Of a stretch of DNA of 64,000 nucleotides, positions 56,402 through 64,000 are shown one piece after another. This DNA comes from Pirellula sp. (GTDB lineage Bacteria > Planctomycetota > Planctomycetia > Pirellulales > Pirellulaceae). Numbering within the stretch: position 1 is the first letter of the stretch; each line of letters starts with the position of its first letter. Where the stretch lies: assembly GCA_021300155.1 (NCBI GenBank), contig JAJTID010000100.1:41078-105077 (forward strand), given 5' to 3'. The translations under genes and the position numbers were made by a program. The notes beneath the pieces were generated by a model. The model worked only from the letters and a program-made list of their open reading frames with translations, was not told the origin of the DNA and did no database searches.

Positions 56402-57763
56402 GTGGCGATGATTACTTCTGAAAGCGCCGGGATTGGCAAGCCAAGCGTACGATTTCTTGGTGGGACTGAGTCTATTTTAGGCTCAATGTACTTGTTGGAA
56501 TTTGGTTCCTATCGATTTCTATTTGATTGCGGACGAGAGATTCACTCCCGTTTTCCGCGAACTGGGCTTCGGTCATTTGGGATTGACCCCGCGTCCATCG
56601 ATGCTGTTTTTCTCAGCCATTCACACGTCGATCATTGCGGAAATCTGCCCTATCTGGTTAGTGAGGGCTTTATAGGCCCCATCTACTGTACCCACGCAAC
56701 ACGTGATCTGACCGAAGTGGTTTTGCTAGATTCCGCAAGAATTCACGAAAACGAATTTGCTCGAACAGGGAGATCGAGTGGTTTTAATTCAGCTGATGTA
56801 GAAGATGCAATGGAGCAGTTCGTGACGGTCGATTACGGTTGCGAAACAGACGTTCTTGATGTCGCAAAAATCCGGCTCTTTAATTCTGCTCATGTGCTGG
56901 GCAGCTGTATGTTTCAGATGGATTTCGATTGGAATAGAAAGAACTTTCGATTTGTCTTTACCGGAGATTTAGGGCGATTCGGATTGCCAATTGTTGGTGA
57001 GCCAATGCACGTTCCATCGGCGGATATGATCGTTTGTGAAAGTACTTATGGCGGGCGAATTCACGACTCCTTCGATGAAACAATCCAACAGTTCACCAGT
57101 TTGATCAAGCGGACGGTGGATCGTCAAGGAAAGGTCTTGGTACCCGCATTCAGTCTAGGCAGAACCCACCTTGTGCTGCATTGTTTGCGTCATTGGATGG
57201 AAACTGGATTACTTCCTAAAATACCCATCTATGTCGATAGCCCGCTTGCTCAACTGATTGAAGAAGTCTATGAAGAGCATCAGACTGCGGAATACATATC
57301 GACGAATATAGAATTTGAATGGCTGGAATCCAAAGATGACGCGTGGTACAGAACCACTCAACGGGACCCCTGTATCATCATTGCGTCTGGTGGAATGTGC
57401 GAAGGCGGACGTATTCTTGATCATCTAAAAGTCCATATCGATGATCCTCGCTGCTCATTAGCTCTTGTAAGCCATCAATCTCCAAACTCCATAGGTGCAC
57501 AAATGTTGGCACCCACTCCCAAAGTGCGGTTTCATGGTCGCGAATGGAACAAGTGGATTGAAGTCGCCAAGATCGGTGGGTTTTCAGGGCATGCAGATAC
57601 GCACGATCTAACGAGGTTACTAGCCAACGCGGCTTCCGAAACAGGAAAGATCTGCTTGGTTCATGGCGAGACATTGCAGAAAGAAACGCTCGAGCAAAAG
57701 TTGTATGAGTTGGGATTCAGCAATGTCATCGTCCCCTCGTTTGACCAAAGATTCGAAATGTAA
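56402..57763 (+). CDS. Beta-CASP metallo-beta-lactamase-fold nuclease
   Basis: A 453-residue RNA-processing nuclease of the CPSF73/RNase J-like beta-CASP type. The metal site HSHVDH (H73, H75, D77, H78) follows FLS. The beta-CASP part has VLVPAFSLGRTH and IYVDSPLAQ, then SGGMCEGGRILDHL, and the C-terminal FSGHADTHDL motif with LVHGE. Such enzymes cut or trim RNA in the cytoplasm. The start is the GTG at 56402 or ATG at 56408, two codons later. The gene is divergent from the cytochrome gene and has no close downstream partner. Confidence 0.93.
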   Translation: MAMITSESAGIGKPSVRFLGGTESILGSMYLLEFGSYRFLFDCGREIHSRFPRTGLRSFGIDPASIDAVFLSHSHVDHCGNLPYLVSEGFIGPIYCTHATRDLTEVVLLDSARIHENEFARTGRSSGFNSADVEDAMEQFVTVDYGCETDVLDVAKIRLFNSAHVLGSCMFQMDFDWNRKNFRFVFTGDLGRFGLPIVGEPMHVPSADMIVCESTYGGRIHDSFDETIQQFTSLIKRTVDRQGKVLVPAFSLGRTHLVLHCLRHWMETGLLPKIPIYVDSPLAQLIEEVYEEHQTAEYISTNIEFEWLESKDDAWYRTTQRDPCIIIASGGMCEGGRILDHLKVHIDDPRCSLALVSHQSPNSIGAQMLAPTPKVRFHGREWNKWIEVAKIGGFSGHADTHDLTRLLANAASETGKICLVHGETLQKETLEQKLYELGFSNVIVPSFDQRFEM

Positions 57764-58135
57764 TATTGCGTTGCAACATAAAGGAATGCTGGAACAACTA
57801 GCAGGCGATCGCTAGAGTCGTTCGTTGACAGGATAGCGAGTGAATTTCCATTGGTAGCTAAGCGCGCAATCGCAAGTGTAATCCTCCCGCGAAAATCTTC
57901 GCTTTCCCAGAAGGAGGATTAAACAACAAGATAGATCGCCTTGTCATCGCGCATCTCGGATACAAAACGTTGGAAACACGCTATACCTAGACAAGAACTT
58001 AACTAGCGGTGCGCAGCTTGGATTCTATTCGTGAAAAGCACCATCGGAAATTTTCAATGGATTGACGTTACTTGATTGAATCGAAGAGATGTTTGGAAGT
58101 ACTCTAGCAACATAACCGACCACATGATCTGCTTT
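57764..58135. other. Intergenic region between convergent genes
   Basis: About 370 bp. No gene, RNA or clear terminator is visible; a loose palindromic patch near 57800-57815 is not convincing. Confidence 0.45.
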
Positions 58136-61100
58136 TTATAATGGTCGCGAAGCGGTTCTGGTTTCTATGCTATCGCGTATAGGAAAGTTCGCGTAGAAGG
58201 CTGCTTCGTCGATGCCGTCTCCATCAAAATCTCCGACGACAACATTGCTTCCCTCTCCCTCGATTTTAAACACGCTATCGGTCGCATCCCAAGCTCCATT
58301 GCCATTGCTGTCGACGATTAAATCACCACCTCGTACAACAGCCACTTCGTCAAGACCATCGCCGTTGAAGTCTCCAACGACAGCGATATCACCCGGTTTG
58401 CCAAACTCGAAGTAGGAGTCGACGGCTTCGGTGAATACCCCGTCTCCATTGACATCGAGTCGCCAGGATCCGTTACTAAAGATTCCCAACGTGGAGACAC
58501 CATCGCCATTGAAATCGCCAGCGACAGGTTGATCAACATCTCCACCAAAACGGAAGACGTGATCAATCACATCCGATCGAGGACTTCCATTCAGGCTTCG
58601 TTGCATCAATCGCCCTTGTTGAATTCTCAAGTCACCTCGTGGAACGTTCTTGGGGCGTGGTACCTGCCTATTCTCTGGGTCAGGTAGTCCAGGTTCTCGC
58701 ATCAAGGCATCTTCGTCACCATCCCACTCTGGACCGAAGATGCCGATATCATCTTTTCCATCTCCATCCCAGTCACCAATGATCGGTTCATCACCACGTT
58801 TGCCAAGACTTGCCCATAAATCGCCCTCGTCCCATACTCCATCGCCATTGATATCCAACAACCATTCACCATCTTTGAAAAGACCAAGCTCGTCTGTTCC
58901 GTCGCCATTGAAATCACCTGCCATTTGCTTCGCTCCCGCAATATCAAAGGCATCGCGAGTCAGCTTGGCGATCTTTGTCTTCGTGGTAGATACGACAGTC
59001 CATTGTCCGCGATCCATCGTGTCAATAGTCCAATGGGTTGGATTCAAAACCACTGCCGATGCCTTGACTCGTTCACGACTAACTCTCTTGCCAGTTAGTG
59101 GACCTCGTGGTTCACCCGCGTTGATAACACTCAAGTGCCATGTGTATTCTTCTACGTAGGCGTAGAGAGGGGCATCCGGTGTCTTGGCAACAATCGGTGG
59201 CAGCACGAGCATTCGATCGAAATTGATGGAAACGTAGCCGTTCTCAGGAGCTGGAGTGATAGGTGGACGTGGTGATTCTGGCGGAGGAGCTGGAGTTCTC
59301 GGCTCATCCGGTGGCAATGCAGCTACGATGATTTCGCTAAAGTTGTTCTCTATTGATCGGCCTCCCGACTCCAGGTTGATCATCAAGATAGCATCGCTAC
59401 CAGGATTCGTACTCGGATCGATTGCGAGGAGCTCAATGATTCCTAGTTGATTTTGATCGCCGGCGTCATCCACGTTGATTGCAAAGCTACCGAAACTTGA
59501 ACCCGGGGTGTCGCGACCATCGAAGTATCCATTCGGTTGCACCTGATAAACGTGAAAAGCTCCAGATCGCAATCCACGGAACTCATAGTAACCGTTTTCA
59601 TCCGTTGTGACTCGAAGGCTTTCCGTCTGATAGATGCCAGGCAACGCGTTTAGAGATGGAATGCGCAGCCCCGTACGAGTTCGCAACTCTAGAACGACAC
59701 CGCTGATCGGCTTGTCGGTCGCGTCCCGAACCCCATCGCGAATCCCCAAGAGCGATTCGGGCGGTTGGCCATTTTGGGTGAGGATTTCGTCACCATCCTG
59801 GAAAACGTATCCAGAGATGATGGCGGGCGGCACTTCACAGAAGTCGAGTTGGCTGATGCTCTGTCCAGAGCTCAATCGAATCTCGCGGATAAGGTCCGCT
59901 TGATCGGTTAGCCCCACTCCAGGAGGCGCCATCTGTCCACCCTGGAAGTAGCCATCAGGTTGTGTTTCTCGGATGGCATACGTGCCAGGGCGCAAATTAT
60001 CGAACTGATAGCGACCTTCGCTGTCGGTTCTCGTCGTTTCGATGACGACACCATTCTCGTTCAGCAGTTCAATCAGAACGTTCGCTATTGGATCTTCCTG
60101 TGGATCACGAATGCAATCGCCATCCGCATCTTCATACACATGACCTGATAGGCTACTTGGTAACAGCTCGCCGAAATTGTAATCAACTCCTGAGTTGCCA
60201 GCATTCAATACGATGGATCGGATCGCGTCATTTCCATCGATCACACCGACGACCGAGCCCGAGATGGTGCCGACGCGATCCTTGCCATCGAGATAGCCTG
60301 TCGGAGTAACTTCGGTGATCCTATAGGCCCCTGGGGTTAGACCGTCAAATCGATATCTCCCCAAACTATCCGTGCGGATCTCCGAAACTCCGTTGCTACC
60401 TTCCAGTCGGATGATCACATTGCTGATACCGGTCTCGGTTGATTGAAAGATGCCATCATCATTCGCATCGTGATAAACATGACCTGAAACGGAGGCTGGC
60501 AGAATCTCGCCAAAGTTGTACTCAACACCCTGTTCTGCTCCGCGCAGTTCGATGTCAGTAATCTGATCGTTTACAGTAGATCGTCCTCGTGTTTGGCCAT
60601 GGATCGTGCCCGGGGTATCTTTTCCATCAAGGTACCCAACGGGTTGCTCTCGTTGAATGACTTGATAGCGCCCTGGTGGCAGGCCTTCAAATCGATAGGA
60701 ACCATCGGAATTGGTACGAATCGTCTGGTTGATAGTGCCAGAAGTCGTTTCTATCGAAACGATTTGAACTTCAATACCTCCAATTCCGTTTTCACCGTTG
60801 TCACGCACACCATCATCGTCCAGATCGCTGTAAACGAAGCCGCGAATCTGAACAGGTTGCGCTTCCGCAAAATCGAGTCGAGTCCCATGCGAATCCCCCA
60901 ACGGAAAACTGATGCCGGTCAAGACATCCTTGTTTCCGCTCACGGTTTTCCCTAACTCGTTTCCATTCAGTAAGCCCGAAACCGCTCCCACACTAACGTA
61001 ACCGTTCGGCTGTACCTCTCGCACTTGATAGGTACCTGGCTGCAAGCCTAAGCTGATGCCAAACTCGTATTGTCCAAGCAGATTGGTGGTCGTCGTGTGT

Positions 61101-61921
61101 CCCGTGGTGACATAGTTTCCGTTTTGGAGTCGGAACAACTCCAGAGTCACATTAGGAATGCCGTTTTCGGCTATTTCCTGGATCAAATTAAGGTTGTTAT
61201 CTACGTAGACCGTGCCGCTTAATGAGATCGGCTTGGGTGTTTGCACGATACTAGTCGCTGTACCAGCCGTTCGATCTCGCAGGCCGCCATCGTTGTCTCT
61301 AGGTAGCGTAAGTCCCGAACCCACGAACTCTTGGTCGTATTCGTTTCGGTAAACGGTATTGGCAATCGCATCTTCATAGTGTGGAGCGCTAAAGTAAGCA
61401 GTGAGTTTGGATCGGGCAAACTCAGCACCTGAGGTAATCGGATCGAGATCACTGTTGAATACCGGGATGTTGTTCGGATCACTGAGGAACTGTACTTCAT
61501 CGACATCGACGGAGATCTTCAATCGGTCGGTCGAACGGAAATTGTCAAAGGTCAACGTGAGAAGCATGCCTCCGTCCGAAAGTTCAACCCCTACATTCGC
61601 GTTGGAGAATCTTCCATCTTCGCCCACGATCTGAAAGGCAAAAGCCTCGTCTGCTCCTCGCCCGCCTTTTATCGTATCGAAGAGATTATCACCTTGGCTG
61701 AAACCAGGAAGCCCTTGATCTGTGTTGATCACCAGTTTTGTGAGCTTTGTATTAGGAGCACCTCCCTTGAATTGAACAAAGAGAGAGTCGCCATGAAGAT
61801 CTGATCCGGCATCTTCCTCAATGTACACACCACCGATCCAAATCGGATCTACATTGAACATGGTTCTCGATTCTAGAGACTCCAAAATCGACCGCCGAAC
61901 CTTGCTAGTATTTAGTTTCAT
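58136..61921 (-). CDS. Giant surface protein with SdrD B-like and FG-GAP repeats
   Basis: A protein of about 1261 residues. Its N-terminus has LESLESRTMF, the short motif of planctomycete surface proteins. A Dx-rich region is followed by five SdrD/Cna B-type repeats of about 110-130 residues, each with GxxxYxFxGLxPGxYxVxExxPxGY, for example YRFEGLPPGRYQVIQ. A Pro-rich linker leads to four FG-GAP/VCBS calcium repeats with DFNGDGxDEL-type loops. I place the start at 61921 (ATG, MKLNTSKVRRS) and not the upstream 62074, which adds a 51-residue tail. It is probably an adhesin or surface scaffold, possibly co-transcribed with the WD40 gene. Confidence 0.88.
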   Translation of the reverse strand: MKLNTSKVRRSILESLESRTMFNVDPIWIGGVYIEEDAGSDLHGDSLFVQFKGGAPNTKLTKLVINTDQGLPGFSQGDNLFDTIKGGRGADEAFAFQIVGEDGRFSNANVGVELSDGGMLLTLTFDNFRSTDRLKISVDVDEVQFLSDPNNIPVFNSDLDPITSGAEFARSKLTAYFSAPHYEDAIANTVYRNEYDQEFVGSGLTLPRDNDGGLRDRTAGTATSIVQTPKPISLSGTVYVDNNLNLIQEIAENGIPNVTLELFRLQNGNYVTTGHTTTTNLLGQYEFGISLGLQPGTYQVREVQPNGYVSVGAVSGLLNGNELGKTVSGNKDVLTGISFPLGDSHGTRLDFAEAQPVQIRGFVYSDLDDDGVRDNGENGIGGIEVQIVSIETTSGTINQTIRTNSDGSYRFEGLPPGRYQVIQREQPVGYLDGKDTPGTIHGQTRGRSTVNDQITDIELRGAEQGVEYNFGEILPASVSGHVYHDANDDGIFQSTETGISNVIIRLEGSNGVSEIRTDSLGRYRFDGLTPGAYRITEVTPTGYLDGKDRVGTISGSVVGVIDGNDAIRSIVLNAGNSGVDYNFGELLPSSLSGHVYEDADGDCIRDPQEDPIANVLIELLNENGVVIETTRTDSEGRYQFDNLRPGTYAIRETQPDGYFQGGQMAPPGVGLTDQADLIREIRLSSGQSISQLDFCEVPPAIISGYVFQDGDEILTQNGQPPESLLGIRDGVRDATDKPISGVVLELRTRTGLRIPSLNALPGIYQTESLRVTTDENGYYEFRGLRSGAFHVYQVQPNGYFDGRDTPGSSFGSFAINVDDAGDQNQLGIIELLAIDPSTNPGSDAILMINLESGGRSIENNFSEIIVAALPPDEPRTPAPPPESPRPPITPAPENGYVSINFDRMLVLPPIVAKTPDAPLYAYVEEYTWHLSVINAGEPRGPLTGKRVSRERVKASAVVLNPTHWTIDTMDRGQWTVVSTTKTKIAKLTRDAFDIAGAKQMAGDFNGDGTDELGLFKDGEWLLDINGDGVWDEGDLWASLGKRGDEPIIGDWDGDGKDDIGIFGPEWDGDEDALMREPGLPDPENRQVPRPKNVPRGDLRIQQGRLMQRSLNGSPRSDVIDHVFRFGGDVDQPVAGDFNGDGVSTLGIFSNGSWRLDVNGDGVFTEAVDSYFEFGKPGDIAVVGDFNGDGLDEVAVVRGGDLIVDSNGNGAWDATDSVFKIEGEGSNVVVGDFDGDGIDEAAFYANFPIRDSIETRTASRPL

Positions 61922-62104
61922 GGGATGAGTCGATCGAGAAGCGGTTGAGTGAGCAACGCACTTTGTGGGGATATCTCCCGAAGAAAGGCTGCTTCGATTG
62001 AACAGAGAATGCACAGCTAAGCTCGTCTTCCATCGATCAATGCGTCGTTTCCAAGACACGGTTCGATCCTTCAAAGTGGAGTTTAGGTGTGGTGTGCGAA
62101 AGGG

Positions 62105-63250
62105 TTATTGAATGGGAGTTCTAACAAGCTTGCCGGGCTTCGTTAGGCCCGAGTCTTCGAACTGGGCCGCAACCGGGTGCGAGTACCGTCCTTCATGATC
62201 GCGCTCACGCAAGGCACGCTGCAAATCCCATATGCGAATCGTCGTGTCAAATCCCGTGGAGAAAAGGTATCGATCCGACTTCTGAAGTACGCTCACCGAA
62301 CCATCGTGCCCCACAAGCTTCAACTGCGGATCTGTCGAGTTCCAACCAAGAATGCGAATGGTGTTGTCGGAACCGGACACCGCTAATCTTTCGTTATCCA
62401 ACGTACAAAGCCCTAGCAGTTTGCCACCACGAATCTCTGTTTGTGCGATTATTGATTTCGTCGAGATATCGTACTGAACCACGCGTCGATCTTCCCCAAC
62501 GGACGTAATGGTCGTACCTTCCGACGAGAACTTGAGTGATCGGACGCGTTCCAAGTGCAGCTTTGTGATCGACAATGGATTTGATTTTTGACCATCCCAA
62601 GCACGGACTCGCAGCACTCCGTCGCGACCTGCGTAAGCGATGTGCTTTTTTGTCGGAGATATCTCAATGGCCCGGAGATCTCGACAGTCACAGACGTGTT
62701 CTAGCTGGAGTTTTTCAACGCTGATGTCTACGCGATAAACATTCGGGCTGAAGCCAACCGAGAAAAGCGTTTCGTCATCCAAGAAAGAAACGGCGTAGAG
62801 GGAGTGAGCCGCTTGTACTTCGATCAAGAGCTTCCTACTTGATACATCCCAAACTCGTACCCAGCCATCATCAGCACACGAAGCAAGAAGCTTACCACTT
62901 TCCGAGAAAGCGACAGAGCGAACCCAATCATCATGGCCCAGGAATACGGCGAACTCTTTTCGATCATCGATTGATATCAGTCGTATCGAGTGATCGTCTC
63001 CCGCAGCGGCGAGCAGCGTCTGATTCGGCGACACATCCATCGCCGTGATGACAGGTGAATCGATCGCGCCAGGCAAAGGAGTGATTCGAATCACATCGGA
63101 GGATCTATCGCCAGTTGCTGTCGAAGGATTCTGCGAAAGGGCTTCTTGCCCGTTCGTGTTTTGCAACAACAGCAGAACACCGAAAAACGGAAGAGTTGCG
63201 TGAAGGATGGTTAGTAAGTCCGTTCGTTGCCGGACGAAAAATCCTGTCAC
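62105..63250 (-). CDS. Exported WD40-repeat protein
   Basis: A 381-residue protein with a signal peptide (LHATLPFFGVLLLLQNTNG). About seven WD40 blades follow, for example AVFLGHDDWVRSVAFSESGKLLASCADDGWVRVWD and the closing LFSTGFDTTIRIWDLQ. The beta-propeller should mediate protein contacts outside the cytoplasm. The GTG start at 63250 follows AAGGAGG eight bases upstream, a strong site. It lies upstream of the giant SdrD/FG-GAP gene in the same direction, which suggests a joint surface function, by inference. It shows no enzymatic motif. Confidence 0.9.
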   Translation of the reverse strand: MTGFFVRQRTDLLTILHATLPFFGVLLLLQNTNGQEALSQNPSTATGDRSSDVIRITPLPGAIDSPVITAMDVSPNQTLLAAAGDDHSIRLISIDDRKEFAVFLGHDDWVRSVAFSESGKLLASCADDGWVRVWDVSSRKLLIEVQAAHSLYAVSFLDDETLFSVGFSPNVYRVDISVEKLQLEHVCDCRDLRAIEISPTKKHIAYAGRDGVLRVRAWDGQKSNPLSITKLHLERVRSLKFSSEGTTITSVGEDRRVVQYDISTKSIIAQTEIRGGKLLGLCTLDNERLAVSGSDNTIRILGWNSTDPQLKLVGHDGSVSVLQKSDRYLFSTGFDTTIRIWDLQRALRERDHEGRYSHPVAAQFEDSGLTKPGKLVRTPIQ

Positions 63251-63813
63251 GATGGAACCCTCCTTGGTTTGGTGTCGCTATCCTCATCCCTACCTTGGGA
63301 ATCGGAACAGGCCGATTATCTGCCTATTTCGTCTTATCTGGTATCGACTCTCCGTCCGTAAATGCTTTGAAGAACTTGGTAAAATACGAAGAAAAATCCG
63401 ATTAAGTCGGGTTTGCCGTTCCAATTGTGAGGAAGAAACAGAATCCCGTCAATTTCCAGCCTCATCTTCTCACCAAATTTCCAATACACTTTTGCGTGCA
63501 GTTCTTCGAACAGGTTGCACGTAGGACACGCACAGTTTGGAACAGGTTGCACGTATGACATGCACAGTTGTGAATTAGCTATTCTTGGTTTTCCGTGCGA
63601 ATTCAATCTCGATTCGCACTTGCGCCATCGGTTGCCGAACCATGAGACCGCGATTCGAGCCAAGAGTGCATCTCGAGCGGTGCGATGCTATCGGCGATTA
63701 AAGAAAAATCGGAACGACTAGACATATCGCCCCCGATGTCGAACCGCTTCTTGCCATTCAGCAAGCGTTCTTTGCGCTATTATTCCGTCAACTCAGCTCT
63801 GACGATCAAACCA
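63251..63813. other. Intergenic region with a tandem repeat
   Basis: About 560 bp between the WD40 gene and a partial minus-strand frame at the edge. Apart from the two-copy 32-bp repeat at 63508-63571 I see no gene or RNA. Short open frames here look non-coding. Confidence 0.45.
63508..63571. repeat. Two-copy tandem 32-bp repeat
   Basis: Two direct copies of a 32-base unit that begins GAACAGGTTGCACGTA lie head to tail. They differ at about four positions. The core AGGTTGCACGT is conserved in both. It is not a CRISPR, as there is no spacer, and may be a remnant of an intergenic repeat family. Confidence 0.8.
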
Positions 63814-64000
63814 TTAGCCGATGTTCGCAAGACGCTGAACACCAAGCTTGCTCGCCAAGGCCCGCAATCGATCGCGGCTGGCTGATAAGAAACGACCCAT
63901 CCAGGGCTTCGCTTGCAATTTCTTCACGCGGCTCGACCAAATCTCGGCACTGCTACCTAGCCGCTCAAAGATCCCTTCCAGTTCCTTCGACACCGACGCC
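63814..64000 (-). CDS. Partial protein at the right edge (C-terminal 62 codons)
   Basis: A minus-strand frame is open from the edge to a TAA at 63814-63816. It reads KELEGIFERLGSSAEIW, then VKKLQAKPWMGRFLSASRDRL and ends LGVQRLANIG. The composition is helical and charged with no recognised family. The start lies outside the window. It could be a real C-terminus or a chance frame. Confidence 0.5.
   Translation of the reverse strand, partial: ASVSKELEGIFERLGSSAEIWSSRVKKLQAKPWMGRFLSASRDRLRALASKLGVQRLANIG

Noticed and set aside
63508..63571. CRISPR array
   Set aside because: Only two copies, directly adjacent, with no spacers and no cas genes.
63685..63885. A 66-codon plus-strand frame at the right edge
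   Set aside because: It overlaps the better-looking minus-strand frame and has no recognisable motif.
1..64000. tRNA, rRNA, tmRNA, RNase P RNA, insertion sequence or prophage
   Set aside because: I looked for the usual conserved cores and transposase motifs and saw none.

Overview
The window is a stretch of a planctomycete chromosome, most likely from a Pirellulales-type lineage. The evidence is the gene content. There are very large exported proteins whose N-termini carry the short LESR motif typical of planctomycete surface proteins, followed by dockerin-like pairs, SdrD-type B repeats and FG-GAP repeats. There is also a secreted sulfatase, a YHYH protein, an HExxH metallopeptidase with a Lys/Glu-rich insert, a formaldehyde-activating-enzyme homologue next to cofactor-type genes, and a circularly permuted ATP-grasp/alpha-E pair. 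GC is moderate (roughly half, judged by eye). Genes lie mostly in short operons, and I see no tRNA, rRNA, CRISPR array, integrase or insertion sequence.

Layout. 1-4660 (minus) is one tight operon: flippase-like membrane protein, FHA protein, dapF, a DUF374 acyltransferase and xseA, which runs off the left edge. metK and a sugar-nucleotide epimerase follow on the minus strand. 7.5-11.6 kb (plus) has a giant TPR protein and a CPBP-type membrane protease. An internally deleted AAA ATPase remnant (11624-12264) precedes a YHYH protein. 13.7-18.3 kb (minus) holds a CzcA-like RND pump and its adaptor, then an amino-acid permease and a sulfatase.

22.1-25.7 kb (minus) is a three-gene unit between two strong terminators: an alpha/beta hydrolase, a LuxE-like adenylating enzyme and an acylating-type aldehyde dehydrogenase. 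It has the same three activities as luxD, luxE and luxC but no luciferase genes. 25.8-28.6 kb (minus) has a Gly-rich exported protein and a coiled-coil membrane protein. 29-33.6 kb holds thrC, an SDR oxidoreductase, rho and rnpA. 34-44 kb is rich in exported proteins (metallopeptidase, Cys-rich repeat protein, LamG protein, dockerin metallopeptidase) with one glycosyltransferase.

44.6-48.5 kb (plus) is a three-gene cassette: a single-pass Ser/Pro-rich membrane protein, a BY-kinase/MinD-like ATPase with Arg in place of the P-loop Lys, and an ExeA-like AAA ATPase. It resembles the control module of polysaccharide export systems. 49.4-52.2 kb is a small C1/cofactor cluster: an ATP-grasp protein divergent from a Fae homologue that lacks the family's catalytic His, with an MfnE-like amino-acid kinase starting directly after it. 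Two TatA-type genes, the ATP-grasp/alpha-E pair, a cytochrome c'-like protein, a beta-CASP nuclease, a giant SdrD/FG-GAP adhesin and a WD40 protein complete the window. A partial minus-strand frame touches the right edge.

The best leads for something undescribed are the lux-like acyl-reduction operon, the His-less Fae homologue in its cofactor cluster, and the ATPase cassette at 44.6-48.5 kb.
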